DNA from: Pontibacter sp. E15-1 | GTDB lineage: Bacteria > Bacteroidota > Bacteroidia > Cytophagales > Hymenobacteraceae | Length of the DNA stretch: 64,000 nt | Reading direction: 5' to 3' | Assembly (NCBI RefSeq): GCF_022601975.1 | Contig: NZ_JAKVIR010000023.1 | Coordinates: 40,925 to 104,924, forward strand | Shown here: piece after piece, positions 1 through 9,358 of the stretch | Numbering within the stretch: position 1 is the first letter of the stretch | Layout of the letters: each line of letters begins with the position of its first letter | Notes under the pieces: generated by a model | Told to the model about the DNA's origin: nothing | What the model saw: the letters and a program-made list of their open reading frames with translations, nothing else | The model's database searches: none | Position numbers and translations under genes: made by a program

Positions 1-145
1 CGGAACCGTCGGTGGAGGCATTGTCGGCCACGATTATCTCGCAGCCAACGCTGTGCGCCACCACCGAAGGCAGAAACTCCTCCAGATACCGCAGCCCGTT
101 CCAGTTTAGAATGACGATGGCTACGCGCGGGGAATTATAATCCAA
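1..145 (-). CDS. Glycosyltransferase family 2, N-terminal fragment (runs off the left edge)
   Basis: The minus strand reads into a GT-A type glycosyltransferase N-terminus: the first beta strand VAIVILNWNG, then IIVADNASTDGS, the nucleotide-binding DNAS/TDGS segment of GT2 enzymes. Only about 48 residues are inside the window. The frame is closed by a stop just upstream, so the only usual start is a TTG at 143-145, inside the last codons of the YbaB gene. The two genes thus overlap by about 11 bases and are probably cotranscribed. Substrate cannot be told from this fragment. Confidence 0.8.
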   Translation of the reverse strand, partial: MDYNSPRVAIVILNWNGLRYLEEFLPSVVAHSVGCEIIVADNASTDGS

Positions 146-470
146 AGCTTCCTAGGTCTAGGCCGGGTATGTTTGGCAACAGGCCTTCGGTGTGTTTCTT
201 CATCTCTTCCTGGGCGCGCTCACCGGCTGTCAGCATGGCGTTGTTTACGGCAGCCACTACCAGGTCATTCACCATCTCGCGGTCATCGGCGTTCAGGATC
301 GAGTCGTCAATCTCGATTTTAAGGAGCTTGCGCTGCCCGTCCACTGTGGCTTTCACCAGCCCGGCACCAGACTCGGCGGTAACGGTGATATCCTTCAGCT
401 TTTCCTGCGCTTCTTTCAATTTGGCCTGGACTTCTTTCATCTTGCCCATCATGCCGAACATGTCAAACAT
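135..470 (-). CDS. ybaB: YbaB/EbfC family nucleoid-associated protein
   Basis: Small DNA-binding nucleoid protein of about 111 residues, the usual family length. It begins MFDMFGMMGKMKEVQAKLK, the Met/Lys-rich amphipathic helix typical of YbaB, followed by the conserved core GLVKATVDGQ and a C-terminal tail ending PGLDLGSFGL. The frame stays open for 23 more codons upstream (to 539), but that extension is low-complexity and family alignment favours the ATG at 470. The family binds DNA as a dimer and is often beside recombination genes; here it lies upstream of a glycosyltransferase. The function is known for the family, not shown here. Confidence 0.93.
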   Translation of the reverse strand: MFDMFGMMGKMKEVQAKLKEAQEKLKDITVTAESGAGLVKATVDGQRKLLKIEIDDSILNADDREMVNDLVVAAVNNAMLTAGERAQEEMKKHTEGLLPNIPGLDLGSFGL

Positions 471-536
471 AGTTTCTTGTTTTGTGGATGTAAGTGTACG
501 TGTACGAATTTTAGGTTGATTCGCCTGCGCTCTCCG

Positions 537-544
537 CAAATATA
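537..544 (-). promoter_or_regulatory. Putative Bacteroidota -7 box upstream of ybaB
   Basis: Read on the minus strand this is TATATTTG, a full match to the Bacteroidota TAnnTTTG -7 element, about 67 bases upstream of the chosen ybaB ATG. No clear TTG -33 element is seen at the usual distance. It supports the shorter ybaB start. Confidence 0.45.
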
Positions 545-635
545 CGCATAAGCTTGTTTTGCGGAAGCTTAAGCCCGCTTCCTCGCGCGGGCAGTATGGC
601 TTCAGGTATGGCCTGGCCGGTATACCGTTACGGGT

Positions 636-2543
636 TTAGCGCAACAGCGTCACCGTGCCCGTTCGGCGCTTTGCCGCCCCAGATTTTGAGACAGCGTTTA
701 TCTCATAGGCATACGCCCCGGTCGGCAACAATTTTCCGTTGTAAGTTCCATCCCAGGCGGGTTCGGACGCAGTGCCTTCATACACCACACGGCCTGAGCC
801 GTTGTAAATCCGAATAGTGTAGTCGCTAAAGAAGCGCCCCTTCACCTCAAATGTGTCGTTCAGGCCGTCCCCGTTTGGGGTGAAGCCGCTGGGCACATAC
901 AGCTGTAGTTCCTGTTCCACCTCCACCACATTGGAGTAGGTGACGGAGCCATCGCTTAAGCTGCCTTTAATGCGATAACGAAGCCGCTGCAGTTCATCTT
1001 GCAGCGACCGGTCAGTATAAGTTTCGCCGGAGGCCGGGTAACTGCTGATGCTGTTGCCTGCCTCATCCAGTACTTCAACAGTATAGCTGACCATACCTGT
1101 CGGAAAACCTGTGTAGGCAGACCATTCCAAAAAGACAGCGGCACCGTCTGGCTGTTGTTTTGCCCTCAGGAAAATAGGGCAGGAGATAGCGCTAAGCGGT
1201 GAGGTATTGCCGCAAGCGTTGGTATAGGTGGCGCGGTAGCAGGTCGCAGCTAGTGGGTCGCTGTCTGTGAACTGCGTCTGCTGCCCCTGTGCGAGGGCTT
1301 TGAAAATGCCGCCAGCGACACTTCGCTCCAGGTAAACGGTAGGCCCATCCTCACCCTCCGGCAGTTGCACCAGTACCTCTACCTGGTTGCTTATGGTATA
1401 AGTGGAGAACAACGTCGGGGGGGCAGGTATGGCTGACGAAAGCACCTGTACTTCCTGGACGACTGACTGGGACACGCTGCCATCGGAGGCCAGGGCGCGC
1501 ACTTCATAGCGATAGGCCTGACCGCAACGCACGTCCGTGTCCGTGTATTTGGTGGCAGTCTGGGGCAGTGTCTGGAGCAGGGTGCCGTTTCTATATAGCT
1601 CAAAAGTGCCGGTGGCAAGCATGCTCTGCCACGCAATTTCCACCCGCTCGTCGGCAGTTGCACTTGACTGGATGGCCACAGAACTGACCACGTTGGAGTT
1701 TGGCAGGGCAGATGCACAGGCATCATACGGCACGATGCGGTAATTTAACGCAGTGGCTGTGTTAACGCCGGTTATTTGTCGCGTTAAAGAACTTTGCGTC
1801 ACGCTGCGGATGGTGTCGATGGTGCGGTAGCTGCCATTTTGCGATTGCTGCACCAGGTAGCCAAAGCCCGGCTGCAGGTTCTCCAGATCCAGCTGTAGCT
1901 GCCCGCTGGCCGCCTGCTCCAACACCGTGAGTCGGCTTATTTTTGGGGCCGGAACAGAGGGCAGTACGGTGACTTCTGCAGTGCGCATTCCGGCACATGC
2001 TGCACCGGCATAGGCTCCCGTCAGCGTAAGGCTATAGGTGCCCGGTGCAGTATACCGGTGCTGCAGCTGGCTGCCAGCACGAACGTTTGTGGACGTTGTG
2101 CCGTCGCCAAAGTCGAGGCTATAGCTGCTGTAGTTGCTATCGGTAACGGTGATGGTTACAGTGCCTCCTGCGCAGTTCTGGATGCTGAAGGCCGGGGCGG
2201 GAGACTCTTTCACCTCGAACACAACGGAGACCGTGTCGGTGAGCGTGTTGTTGCCATAGTTGGCGATCTGCAGCACCCGGTATAGTCCGGGGGAGGTATA
2301 GGTATGGTTTTGGGCATCAGATGCGTTTGCGATAGGAGTGCCGTTTTTGTAGTCAAACACGTAATACTCGTTCTCATCCGGCACCTGATCCCCGCAGTCC
2401 TGGAAAAGGTACTCCTGGCCAACGCAAAGTATCTTCGCTTCCTGCCCCTTCCCATCATAAGCCTTAAAGCATTTTGTTGTTCCCTGCGCCCAGGCGTGGC
2501 AACAGAAGCAGCAGAGGAGCAGTATGTGCAGGAGGTGTTTCAA
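636..2543 (-). CDS. Secreted PKD/Fn3-like protein with gliding-motility (T9SS type B) C-terminal domain
   Basis: A 635-residue exported protein. Residues 1-19 form a signal peptide (hydrophobic core, cleavage after AWA). A PKD-like fold lies around residues 110-195 (FGDGTTSTN, then HRYTAPGTYSLTLTG), followed by several fibronectin-III-like segments to about 540. The last 90 residues begin VPSGFTPNGDGLNDTFEV and carry WDGTYNGKLLPTGAYAYEI, the signature of the CHU_C / gliding-motility-associated domain used for type IX secretion. The protein is therefore likely exported and surface-attached, perhaps as an adhesin. The start is a TTG (no earlier ATG in frame). No enzymatic domain is seen. Confidence 0.88.
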   Translation of the reverse strand: MKHLLHILLLCCFCCHAWAQGTTKCFKAYDGKGQEAKILCVGQEYLFQDCGDQVPDENEYYVFDYKNGTPIANASDAQNHTYTSPGLYRVLQIANYGNNTLTDTVSVVFEVKESPAPAFSIQNCAGGTVTITVTDSNYSSYSLDFGDGTTSTNVRAGSQLQHRYTAPGTYSLTLTGAYAGAACAGMRTAEVTVLPSVPAPKISRLTVLEQAASGQLQLDLENLQPGFGYLVQQSQNGSYRTIDTIRSVTQSSLTRQITGVNTATALNYRIVPYDACASALPNSNVVSSVAIQSSATADERVEIAWQSMLATGTFELYRNGTLLQTLPQTATKYTDTDVRCGQAYRYEVRALASDGSVSQSVVQEVQVLSSAIPAPPTLFSTYTISNQVEVLVQLPEGEDGPTVYLERSVAGGIFKALAQGQQTQFTDSDPLAATCYRATYTNACGNTSPLSAISCPIFLRAKQQPDGAAVFLEWSAYTGFPTGMVSYTVEVLDEAGNSISSYPASGETYTDRSLQDELQRLRYRIKGSLSDGSVTYSNVVEVEQELQLYVPSGFTPNGDGLNDTFEVKGRFFSDYTIRIYNGSGRVVYEGTASEPAWDGTYNGKLLPTGAYAYEINAVSKSGAAKRRTGTVTLLR

Positions 2544-2692
2544 AGGACAATAGGGCGAAGATTGGGTATCTATTTATATAATGCCGATCCGCTTGGTTTA
2601 GTATGTGTTCCCATCGGCCTGCAGCAAAAAATGCATATCCGAAACTTCATGAGAGAGAAGGAAGCCACAAACTTTTACGCTAAACGCGGGAA

Positions 2693-4195
2693 CTACATGT
2701 CCTGCCATAAAGGGGATTCACGTAAAAACGCGACACTGGCAACGATATCGTAATGCAGTACCCGATCCGCGGGCATGAATGAAACCTTTTCGCGGTAAGC
2801 GGCCACCAACTTCTCCAGGGCAGGAGAGGTTTTGAGGGGACGACGGAACTCCAGCGCCTGCGCAGCGTGGAGCAACTCAATGGCCAGTATCCGCTCCACG
2901 TTTTGTACTACCTGGTATAACTTAGTGGCGGCGTTTGCCCCCATGCTCACGTGGTCTTCCTGGTTGTTGGAGGAGGTGATCGAATCGATGGAGGCGGGGC
3001 TGCAGAATTGCTTGTTCTGACTCACAATGGACGCCGCCGTGTACTGACTGATCATAAAACCGGAATCGAGGCCAGGCGTTGCCACCAGAAACTCCGGTAG
3101 GTGGCGCAACCCGGCGATGAGTTGGTACGTGCGCCGCTCGGAAATGCTGCCCAGCTCTGCCACCGCAATGGCCATATAATCGAGCGCCAACGCCAGCGGC
3201 TGCCCATGGAAGTTGCCCCCGGACAGGATTTCATCTTCTTCCGGGAAAACGATGGGATTGTCCGTCACGGCATTCACCTCCGTCAGAAACACTTGCGCTG
3301 CGTAGGAGAGGGTGTCTTTTGTGGCCCCATGTACCTGCGGAATGCACCGAAAAGAGTAGGGGTCCTGCACATGCTGCTTCTCCTGCTGCATCAGCTCACT
3401 CCCTTCCAGTACCGTACGCACCGCTGAAGCTGTATCGACCTGCCCTTTGTGGGGGCGCAGCCGGTGAATCAGGGCATTGAAGGGTTCCAGGCTGCCAGCA
3501 AAGGCATCGAGCGAAAGCGCCCCGATCACATCCGCCTGTCTGGACAAGCGCCGTGACTGTAGCAGGGCCAGCACGCCATAGGCAGCCATAAACTGCGTGC
3601 CATTCAACAGTGCCAGCCCCTCTTTTGCCTTCAGTTCGATGGGTCCCCAGCTGAACATCTCCAGCACATGCTCACTTGCCAGTTTATACCCCTGAAAGCT
3701 TACGTCTCCCATCCCGATCAGGGGCAGGCAGAGGTGCGCCAGCGGGGCAAGGTCGCCGCTGGCTCCCAAAGACCCCTGCTGGTATAACACGGGGTATACC
3801 TCGCGGTTAAAGAAATCGATGAGCCGCTTCACGGTCTGCAACTGCACGCCACTGTGCCCGTAGGCCAACGACTGTATTTTGAGCAGCAGCATAAGTTTTA
3901 CGACATCCTGCGGTACCTCAGGGCCGGTGCCACAGGCATGCGACATCAGCAGGTTGCGCTGCAGTTGCCCCAGGTCTGGCTGTGCTATTCTCTTGTGGTA
4001 TAGCGCCCCGAAGCCTGTGTTGATGCCGTAGATGCTTTTGTCTGTGCTGCTGATTTTCTGCTGCAAATAGGTATGGCACGACACAATGCGCTGTTCCGCC
4101 TCCTCAGACAGCGCCAGCGTTTGCCGCTCCTGCAGGATGGCTTCAATCGCCTCCAAACTCAATTGTTCCCCGGATATGGTGTGCACGTGCGGCAT
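2693..4195 (-). CDS. hutH: Histidine ammonia-lyase
   Basis: Deaminates L-histidine to urocanate, the first step of histidine degradation. The 500-residue length fits. The MIO prosthetic group forms from Ala145-Ser146-Gly147 in GSLGASGDLAPLAHL, and the catalytic Tyr is Tyr56 in YGINTGFG. The substrate-contact segment TDNPIVF and the C-terminal SSNNQEDHVSMGANAA are also present. No hutU, hutI or hutG lies in the window, so the rest of the pathway is elsewhere or this paralogue has another role. The ATG is 3 bases after the hisS stop, which suggests cotranscription with hisS. Confidence 0.95.
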   Translation of the reverse strand: MPHVHTISGEQLSLEAIEAILQERQTLALSEEAEQRIVSCHTYLQQKISSTDKSIYGINTGFGALYHKRIAQPDLGQLQRNLLMSHACGTGPEVPQDVVKLMLLLKIQSLAYGHSGVQLQTVKRLIDFFNREVYPVLYQQGSLGASGDLAPLAHLCLPLIGMGDVSFQGYKLASEHVLEMFSWGPIELKAKEGLALLNGTQFMAAYGVLALLQSRRLSRQADVIGALSLDAFAGSLEPFNALIHRLRPHKGQVDTASAVRTVLEGSELMQQEKQHVQDPYSFRCIPQVHGATKDTLSYAAQVFLTEVNAVTDNPIVFPEEDEILSGGNFHGQPLALALDYMAIAVAELGSISERRTYQLIAGLRHLPEFLVATPGLDSGFMISQYTAASIVSQNKQFCSPASIDSITSSNNQEDHVSMGANAATKLYQVVQNVERILAIELLHAAQALEFRRPLKTSPALEKLVAAYREKVSFMPADRVLHYDIVASVAFLRESPLWQDM

Positions 4196-4198
4196 CCG

Positions 4199-5593
4199 CT
4201 AGCTTAGTTTTGTGATGATTTCTTCCAACGTCAGGTCCTGCTGCTCGCCCTGCTGCATGTTGCGCAGCTTCAGCTTGCCGGTGGCCATCTCCTCAGATCC
4301 TATCAAAATGACATACGGTATATTTTTCTGGTCGGCATAACCCATCTGCTTTTTCAGCTTGGCGGGCTCAGGGTATAACTCAGCGGCAATCCCTGCATCG
4401 CGGAGCTGCTGCAGCACCGGCAGCGCATATAGCTCCGAGGCTTTGTCGAACTGCACCAAAAGCACCTTGGTGCCTACCTGGCTGCTGCTCGGGAACAACT
4501 GGAGCTCGTCCAGCACGTCATATATGCGGTCCACGCCGAAGGAGAAACCGACCCCCGACACGCCCGGTAGCCCGAACATGCCCGTCAGGTTATCGTAGCG
4601 GCCACCGCCACTGATGCTGCCCATGTTCACGTTATTTACCTTCACCTCAAAGATACAGCCGGTATAATAGGAAAGGCCCCGGGCCAGGGTAACGTCCAAG
4701 AGCAGTCTGGGCGCTCCGGAGGCGATTTGTGCCTCCAGTGCCTGGCTGTTGAGGTGGCTGAGGTACTGCCATACGTCACGGAGGTCCTGGAGGCCTCGCT
4801 GCCCTTCTGCCGTCTCGCCCAGAAGGATTTGGAGTTGGTCCAGAAGTTCCGCTGTGCTTCCCTGAAGGGTATAAAACGGCTCCAGTCGGTTAACCGCCGC
4901 TTCCGAGATTCCGCGTTCCAGCAGGTCCTTCCGCACACCTTCCTGCCCGATTTTATCCAGCTTATCGATGGCCACACAGATATCGCTTTCGCGGCCCTTT
5001 TCGCCAATCGCCTCGGCAATGCCCGCCAGAATGCCCCGGTGGTTTATCTTGATGGTAAAATCCGTCAGTCCGAGTTCCGTCAGCACTTCGTTGATCATCT
5101 GCACGATCTCCGCCTCGCAAAGCAGGGAATTCGTTCCGACCACGTCAGCGTCGCACTGGTAGAACTCGCGGTAGCGGCCCCGCTGCGGCCGGTCGGCACG
5201 CCATACCGGCTGAATCTGGTAACGCTTGAAAGGGAAAGTGATTTCGTTGCGGTTCATCACCACAAAGCGGGCGAAAGGCACCGTGAGGTCATAGCGCAGC
5301 GCTTTCTCAGAAATTTTTCGGGTCAGGTGCTTGTGGCCCTCTGCGATATCCTCCGTCTTTGTCTTAGACAGGAAATCGCCAGAGTTGAGGATTTTGAAGA
5401 TAAGCTGATCGCCTTCCTCCCCGTATTTACCCGTCAGCACAGACAGTTGCTCCATGGCGGGTGTTTCCAGCGGCAGGTAGCCGAATTTCTCGAAGGTCTT
5501 TTTGATTACCCCGAAGACATAGTTCCGCTTGACCACGACAGCCGGGCCAAAGTCGCGTGTGCCTTTGGGTATGGTAGGTTTCTCTTTGCTCAT
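4199..5593 (-). CDS. hisS: Histidyl-tRNA synthetase
   Basis: Charges tRNA-His. The 464-residue class II synthetase has all expected parts: the early PKGTRDFGP segment; motif 2 region FKRYQIQPVWRADRPQRGR with REFYQCDADVVG; the histidine-specific LARGLSYYTGCIFEV; motif 3 region GGGRYDNL and GVGFSFGVDRI; and a C-terminal anticodon-binding domain from about residue 365. An ATG start at 5593 is clear. It is immediately followed by hutH, so a charging enzyme and a histidine-degrading enzyme share an apparent transcript. Confidence 0.97.
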   Translation of the reverse strand: MSKEKPTIPKGTRDFGPAVVVKRNYVFGVIKKTFEKFGYLPLETPAMEQLSVLTGKYGEEGDQLIFKILNSGDFLSKTKTEDIAEGHKHLTRKISEKALRYDLTVPFARFVVMNRNEITFPFKRYQIQPVWRADRPQRGRYREFYQCDADVVGTNSLLCEAEIVQMINEVLTELGLTDFTIKINHRGILAGIAEAIGEKGRESDICVAIDKLDKIGQEGVRKDLLERGISEAAVNRLEPFYTLQGSTAELLDQLQILLGETAEGQRGLQDLRDVWQYLSHLNSQALEAQIASGAPRLLLDVTLARGLSYYTGCIFEVKVNNVNMGSISGGGRYDNLTGMFGLPGVSGVGFSFGVDRIYDVLDELQLFPSSSQVGTKVLLVQFDKASELYALPVLQQLRDAGIAAELYPEPAKLKKQMGYADQKNIPYVILIGSEEMATGKLKLRNMQQGEQQDLTLEEIITKLS

Positions 5594-5687
5594 TTGTTTG
5601 CAGGTTTGCCCGCGAAGTTACTAAAAGCTGAGGAAAGGTGGGTTTGCTAAAATTGGGATCGATAGTGAACGTTAAAAATTTATATCA

Positions 5688-7070
5688 TTAAAAAGCTGCT
5701 TTATCTCCCCTCATTATATTGTATACAGTATAAAAGATGATTTTTAGATCAAGTAAGAAAGACCAGTTTTCAAGATAAAATATATCAAGTTTTACACGGC
5801 CGCGCATTTGATATACCTCACTTGTGTCTCCTCTAAAGCCTCTAATCTGAGAAAGACCAGTAATGCCTGGCTTAATGAGATGCCGAACCATGAACTTGTC
5901 AATGATAGCTGCATACTCTTGGGTGTGCTTTAGCATGTGAGGGCGGGGACCCACGACTGACATTTGGCCAAACAACACATTGAAAAATTGAGGCAATTCA
6001 TCCAAACTTGACCTTCTGAGAAATCCGCCAATAAGAGTAATACGTGCATCACCTCTACGGGCTTGTTGCGTGTTTGCATCTTTATTGGCGTACATCGTCC
6101 TTAATTTCCAGCACTTGAATTTTTTATTGTCAATGCCTGAGCGTTCTTGCTTGAAAAACACAGGGCCTTCTGAATCAATTTTTATCAGTATGGCTAACAG
6201 CGGAAGCATCCAGGACAATACGGAGACTATAATCAGTAGTGCGAACAGAAAGTCGAATACTCTTTTAAAGAATTTGTTGATGGCATCATCGAGAGGAATT
6301 GTACGGAGTATAAGTACGGGCAGTAAGTCATAGAAATCAATCTTAAGATTTTTATAAGGCAGGGATCCAGGGTCAGGTAAGAACTTGATGCGTATCAGGT
6401 TATTGTCTACAAAATTAATCAGCTGTGTTAACTGAAATTTTTTTAATTCAAAAGGTGAACAATATATCTCATCAACTCCATATTGAAGTGCATAATCCTC
6501 AACGCTTTCAATCGTACCTTTTATGTCAGAATCAGAATTGGCATTATCGTCAAAAAACCCAAGAAATCTATAGCCTAACTCCGGATGCCTTTTGAAAAAT
6601 TTCTTAAGCTCTTTACCGGATTTACTATAACCTACAATAATTACATTTCTATAATTATACCCTCTAGCCCTATATAACTTTAGTACAGTAATAACTATAA
6701 GCCGCCAGCATAATACTAAAACCAGCAGAATAGCATAGTGATTAAAACGAAATGATTTAGAAATAACTGTAACATGTAAGACACTTATAGTTGCCTCGAT
6801 TAAAATTACATAAAGAGTAATGGCTTTTAAAGCATTGATCAATGCTTTAGCAGTTGGAGTGACGCGGTAAAGCCTATATGTACTCACTAATGTAGCGCAA
6901 ATGAACCATGCCAACCAAGCAAACAACATAAACGACCCATGTTGAATTGAAATATTGTTAGCTTCCTCGGTTCTGATTATATGAAAAGATAGGACAGAAG
7001 ACAATGCGATAGCAATAATATCGCCTGTAGCATGTACTAGCTTTATATATTTGGAATATAGTCTTGGCAA
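5688..7070 (-). CDS. Polyprenyl-phosphate sugar-1-phosphate transferase (WcaJ/WbaP-like initiating enzyme)
   Basis: Initiating membrane enzyme that moves a sugar phosphate from UDP-sugar to undecaprenyl phosphate, starting the repeat unit made by this locus. Layout in 460 residues: four or five membrane segments in residues 1-130, a Rossmann-like segment VIIVGYSKSGKELKKF near 155, another membrane helix near 270-295, then the bacterial sugar transferase domain with KIDSEGPVFFKQERSG, KCWKLRTM and SVVGPRPHM. The reading frame opens with TTG at 7070; no near ATG is available. The sugar (glucose, galactose or a di-amino sugar) cannot be assigned from sequence alone. Confidence 0.9.
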   Translation of the reverse strand: MPRLYSKYIKLVHATGDIIAIALSSVLSFHIIRTEEANNISIQHGSFMLFAWLAWFICATLVSTYRLYRVTPTAKALINALKAITLYVILIEATISVLHVTVISKSFRFNHYAILLVLVLCWRLIVITVLKLYRARGYNYRNVIIVGYSKSGKELKKFFKRHPELGYRFLGFFDDNANSDSDIKGTIESVEDYALQYGVDEIYCSPFELKKFQLTQLINFVDNNLIRIKFLPDPGSLPYKNLKIDFYDLLPVLILRTIPLDDAINKFFKRVFDFLFALLIIVSVLSWMLPLLAILIKIDSEGPVFFKQERSGIDNKKFKCWKLRTMYANKDANTQQARRGDARITLIGGFLRRSSLDELPQFFNVLFGQMSVVGPRPHMLKHTQEYAAIIDKFMVRHLIKPGITGLSQIRGFRGDTSEVYQMRGRVKLDIFYLENWSFLLDLKIIFYTVYNIMRGDKAAF

Positions 7071-7881
7071 GGTTACGTTAATTTAAAACACTAATTATTA
7101 TACATACCCCAGGTTATATAGTATTATGGTCAGTTAACGAAGAAGGCACTGTTCATGATGTTTAATGAAAAGATTCATCCTTTTTCGTCATGTTCGACTA
7201 CATCGTTACCGATTTATAACGTGCGCTTTTGTGCATTGATATATGTAATACTCACAACACAGCAAAAAACACTGACAACTCCTCTCTTGAAAGCCTATTT
7301 ACTAAAATATGCAATAACTAATAAGGGAGAATGCTTTAGCGATACCTTATATCTTCATAGCCTACCATTTCGCTTTATATGTATCGCTGTTAACATACAT
7401 ATTAACTCATTATAAATATAAATTCGTTTATACTTAGAGGATTGTAATTTGAGCATGTCCAAATTTCGTCTTTAGAAGCGAAAAATACCAAGCCAGGATC
7501 CTTGATGGGCATTTTGCAGGCCAAATATAAATAGTAATATACCCTTATGGTTTTCGATGAATTATTAATCTTACCCGCAATTTTGGCCATGTTATATATA
7601 GACGAAAACATGTTCTGTTTGATTACAAAGGTAAAGCAATCATTTTTATCCGTATCAAAATATTTACTATATAGTTTAGTGTTTATAACTTAGATTATGC
7701 CAGTAATCTAATGGTAACAAGCATTATTTATATTTTATTTTATTAAAACCAATTCATGCATTCAAATATGTTGGGAATAAAGGTATCTGAATGCTTAAGT
7801 GGTTATTTTATGTGTATTAATAGGCATAAGTGCCTAAATTTGCCCTCCCAAATAGTATGAAACAAATTGTGTTTAAAAAGT
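7071..7881. other. AT-rich intergenic region between divergent polysaccharide operons
   Basis: About 810 bases without a convincing gene. Two short open frames (7155-7415 plus, 7402-7611 minus) have no recognisable motif and biased AT-rich composition, so I do not call them. The region must hold promoters for both the sugar transferase (minus) and the 7882 operon (plus). It could also contain decayed sequence, but I cannot identify it. Confidence 0.6.
7835..7842 (+). promoter_or_regulatory. Putative -7 box for the 7882-10464 operon
   Basis: TAAATTTG matches the Bacteroidota TAnnTTTG consensus and lies 40 bases before the ATG at 7882. No clear TTG is seen at the -33 position. Confidence 0.4.
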
Positions 7882-8895
7882 ATGAAATCAAACTTAAAAA
7901 TCGCTTTGCTTGGCTGTGGGCGTATTGGCAACCGTCATGCAGAGCACATTTCTAACCAAGCCACCCTTGCCGCTGTATGCGATATAGATAAAGAGAAAGC
8001 AATGTCTCTGGCTGATCAATATCAGGTGAAATCTTACTCCTCTTTAGAGGACATGCTGGAGCAGGAAGCATGTGATATGGTGAGTATCTGTACTCCAAAC
8101 GGCCTTCATGCAAAGCATACTATACTCTCACTAAGGGCTGGAAAGCATGTTCTATGCGAAAAACCGATGGCAATCAGTGTATTTGACTGTGGGGAGATGA
8201 TCAAAGCCGCTGAAAATGCAAACAGACGGCTTTTTATCGTAAAACAAAATCGATTTAATCCTCCTGTAAAAGCTGTGAAAGAGCTCGTGGAGCAAGGCCG
8301 TATGGGCAGAATACTGAGTGTGCAACTCAATTGCTTCTGGAACAGGAATGCCGATTATTACCATAACTCCTGGAAAGGAACAAAGGACTTAGATGGAGGC
8401 ACGCTATATACTCAGTTTAGCCACTTTATTGATTTGCTATACTGGATAGTAGGAGACGTGAAAAAGGTTAATGCTTATGTAACAAATGCCATCCACAATG
8501 ATCTTATTGATTTTGAAGACCAAGGCACGGCCATACTGGAGTTTTATAATGGAGTCATCGGAACAGTTAACTATACTGTTAACTCCTTTCAGAAAAATAT
8601 GGAAGGCTCTCTTACTATTTTTGGAGAAAAAGGCACTGTTAAAATCGGTGGCCAGTATCTTAATGAATTGGAGTATCAGCAGATCTTAGACTATGAAGTG
8701 TCCGGCTTACCGCCGGGAAACCCTCCTAACAATTACGGTAATTATGTAGGCTCAATGTCTAATCACGATAAGGTGTATCAGAACGTGATCGAGGTACTTG
8801 AAAGCAATGGTGTGATTGCAACGAATGGATTTGAGGGCCTTAAGACAGTTGAAATCATCGATAAAATTTACACGGCCGCTCAGCTACATGCTTAA
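7882..8895 (+). CDS. Gfo/Idh/MocA oxidoreductase, WbpB-like (UDP-sugar 3-dehydrogenase), set A
   Basis: NAD-dependent sugar dehydrogenase of about 337 residues. N-terminal Rossmann motif GCGRIGNRHAEH, then CTPNGLHA and the catalytic-lysine motif CEKPM; the C-terminal half has DGGTLYTQFSHFIDLLYW, typical of surface-sugar enzymes of this class. Next to an acetyltransferase and a DegT aminotransferase it probably oxidises C3 of a UDP-GlcNAc-type sugar so that an amino group can be added. The ATG at 7882 is preferred over an upstream in-frame TTG at 7867. It is clearly paralogous to the product of 19888-20910, sharing CTPNGLHA, CEKPM and VKIGGQY. WbpA (6-dehydrogenase) is not in the window. Confidence 0.85.
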   Translation: MKSNLKIALLGCGRIGNRHAEHISNQATLAAVCDIDKEKAMSLADQYQVKSYSSLEDMLEQEACDMVSICTPNGLHAKHTILSLRAGKHVLCEKPMAISVFDCGEMIKAAENANRRLFIVKQNRFNPPVKAVKELVEQGRMGRILSVQLNCFWNRNADYYHNSWKGTKDLDGGTLYTQFSHFIDLLYWIVGDVKKVNAYVTNAIHNDLIDFEDQGTAILEFYNGVIGTVNYTVNSFQKNMEGSLTIFGEKGTVKIGGQYLNELEYQQILDYEVSGLPPGNPPNNYGNYVGSMSNHDKVYQNVIEVLESNGVIATNGFEGLKTVEIIDKIYTAAQLHA

Positions 8896-9358
8896 TCCAA
8901 AAATTTTGCAGGCCGGCATCAAGGATGTAGCTTTTGGCGATGGGGTAGAAGTAGTGCAACCCGTAAACTTATATGGCTGCTCTATTGGTAAAGGCTCTTT
9001 TATCGGACCTTTTGTAGAAATACAAAAGGATGTTTTGATAGGGGAGAACTGCCGTATACAGTCACACACTTTCATTTGTGAGCTTGTCACAATCGGATCA
9101 GACTGCTTTATAGGGCACGGTGTCATGTTTATCAACGATTCCTTCTCCTCAGGCGGTCCCGCACAGGGAGACAAGACACTGTGGATGTCCACACTGATAG
9201 GCAACAGTGTCTCTATAGGTTCAAACGCAACCATTTTGCCTGTTGCCATTTGTGACGGGGTGGTGATTGGAGCTGGAGCCGTTGTGACAAAAGATATTAC
9301 CAAACCCGGTATATATGCTGGGAACCCAGCTAAATTTTTAAGAGATATTCAATCATAA
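8888..9358 (+). CDS. Left-handed beta-helix N-acetyltransferase, WbpD-like, set A
   Basis: About 156 residues made mostly of hexapeptide repeats (IGKGSF, IGPFVE, IGENCR, IGSDCF, IGAGAV), ending in the family hallmark GAGAVVTKDI...YAGNPAKFLR. Such enzymes acetylate the new 3-amino group of a nucleotide sugar using acetyl-CoA. The ATG at 8888 overlaps the end of the preceding oxidoreductase gene by 8 bases, and its stop overlaps the next ATG by one base, so the three genes are translationally linked. It is shorter than its paralogue at 20920-21492 (190 residues), which has an additional C-terminal stretch. Confidence 0.88.
   Translation: MLNPKILQAGIKDVAFGDGVEVVQPVNLYGCSIGKGSFIGPFVEIQKDVLIGENCRIQSHTFICELVTIGSDCFIGHGVMFINDSFSSGGPAQGDKTLWMSTLIGNSVSIGSNATILPVAICDGVVIGAGAVVTKDITKPGIYAGNPAKFLRDIQS

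Noticed and set aside
471..539. Longer N-terminus for YbaB
   Set aside because: The extra 23 residues are Arg/Thr-rich and not family-like, and the -7 box lies just upstream of that extension, favouring the shorter start.
4727..5650. Long 307-codon open frame antisense to hisS
   Set aside because: Shadow of a GC-rich conserved gene on the other strand; no domain and the sense gene is certain.
7155..7611. Two short frames (7155-7415 plus and 7402-7611 minus) in the intergenic region
   Set aside because: AT-rich, no motif, no start context, and mutually overlapping; composition fits spacer.
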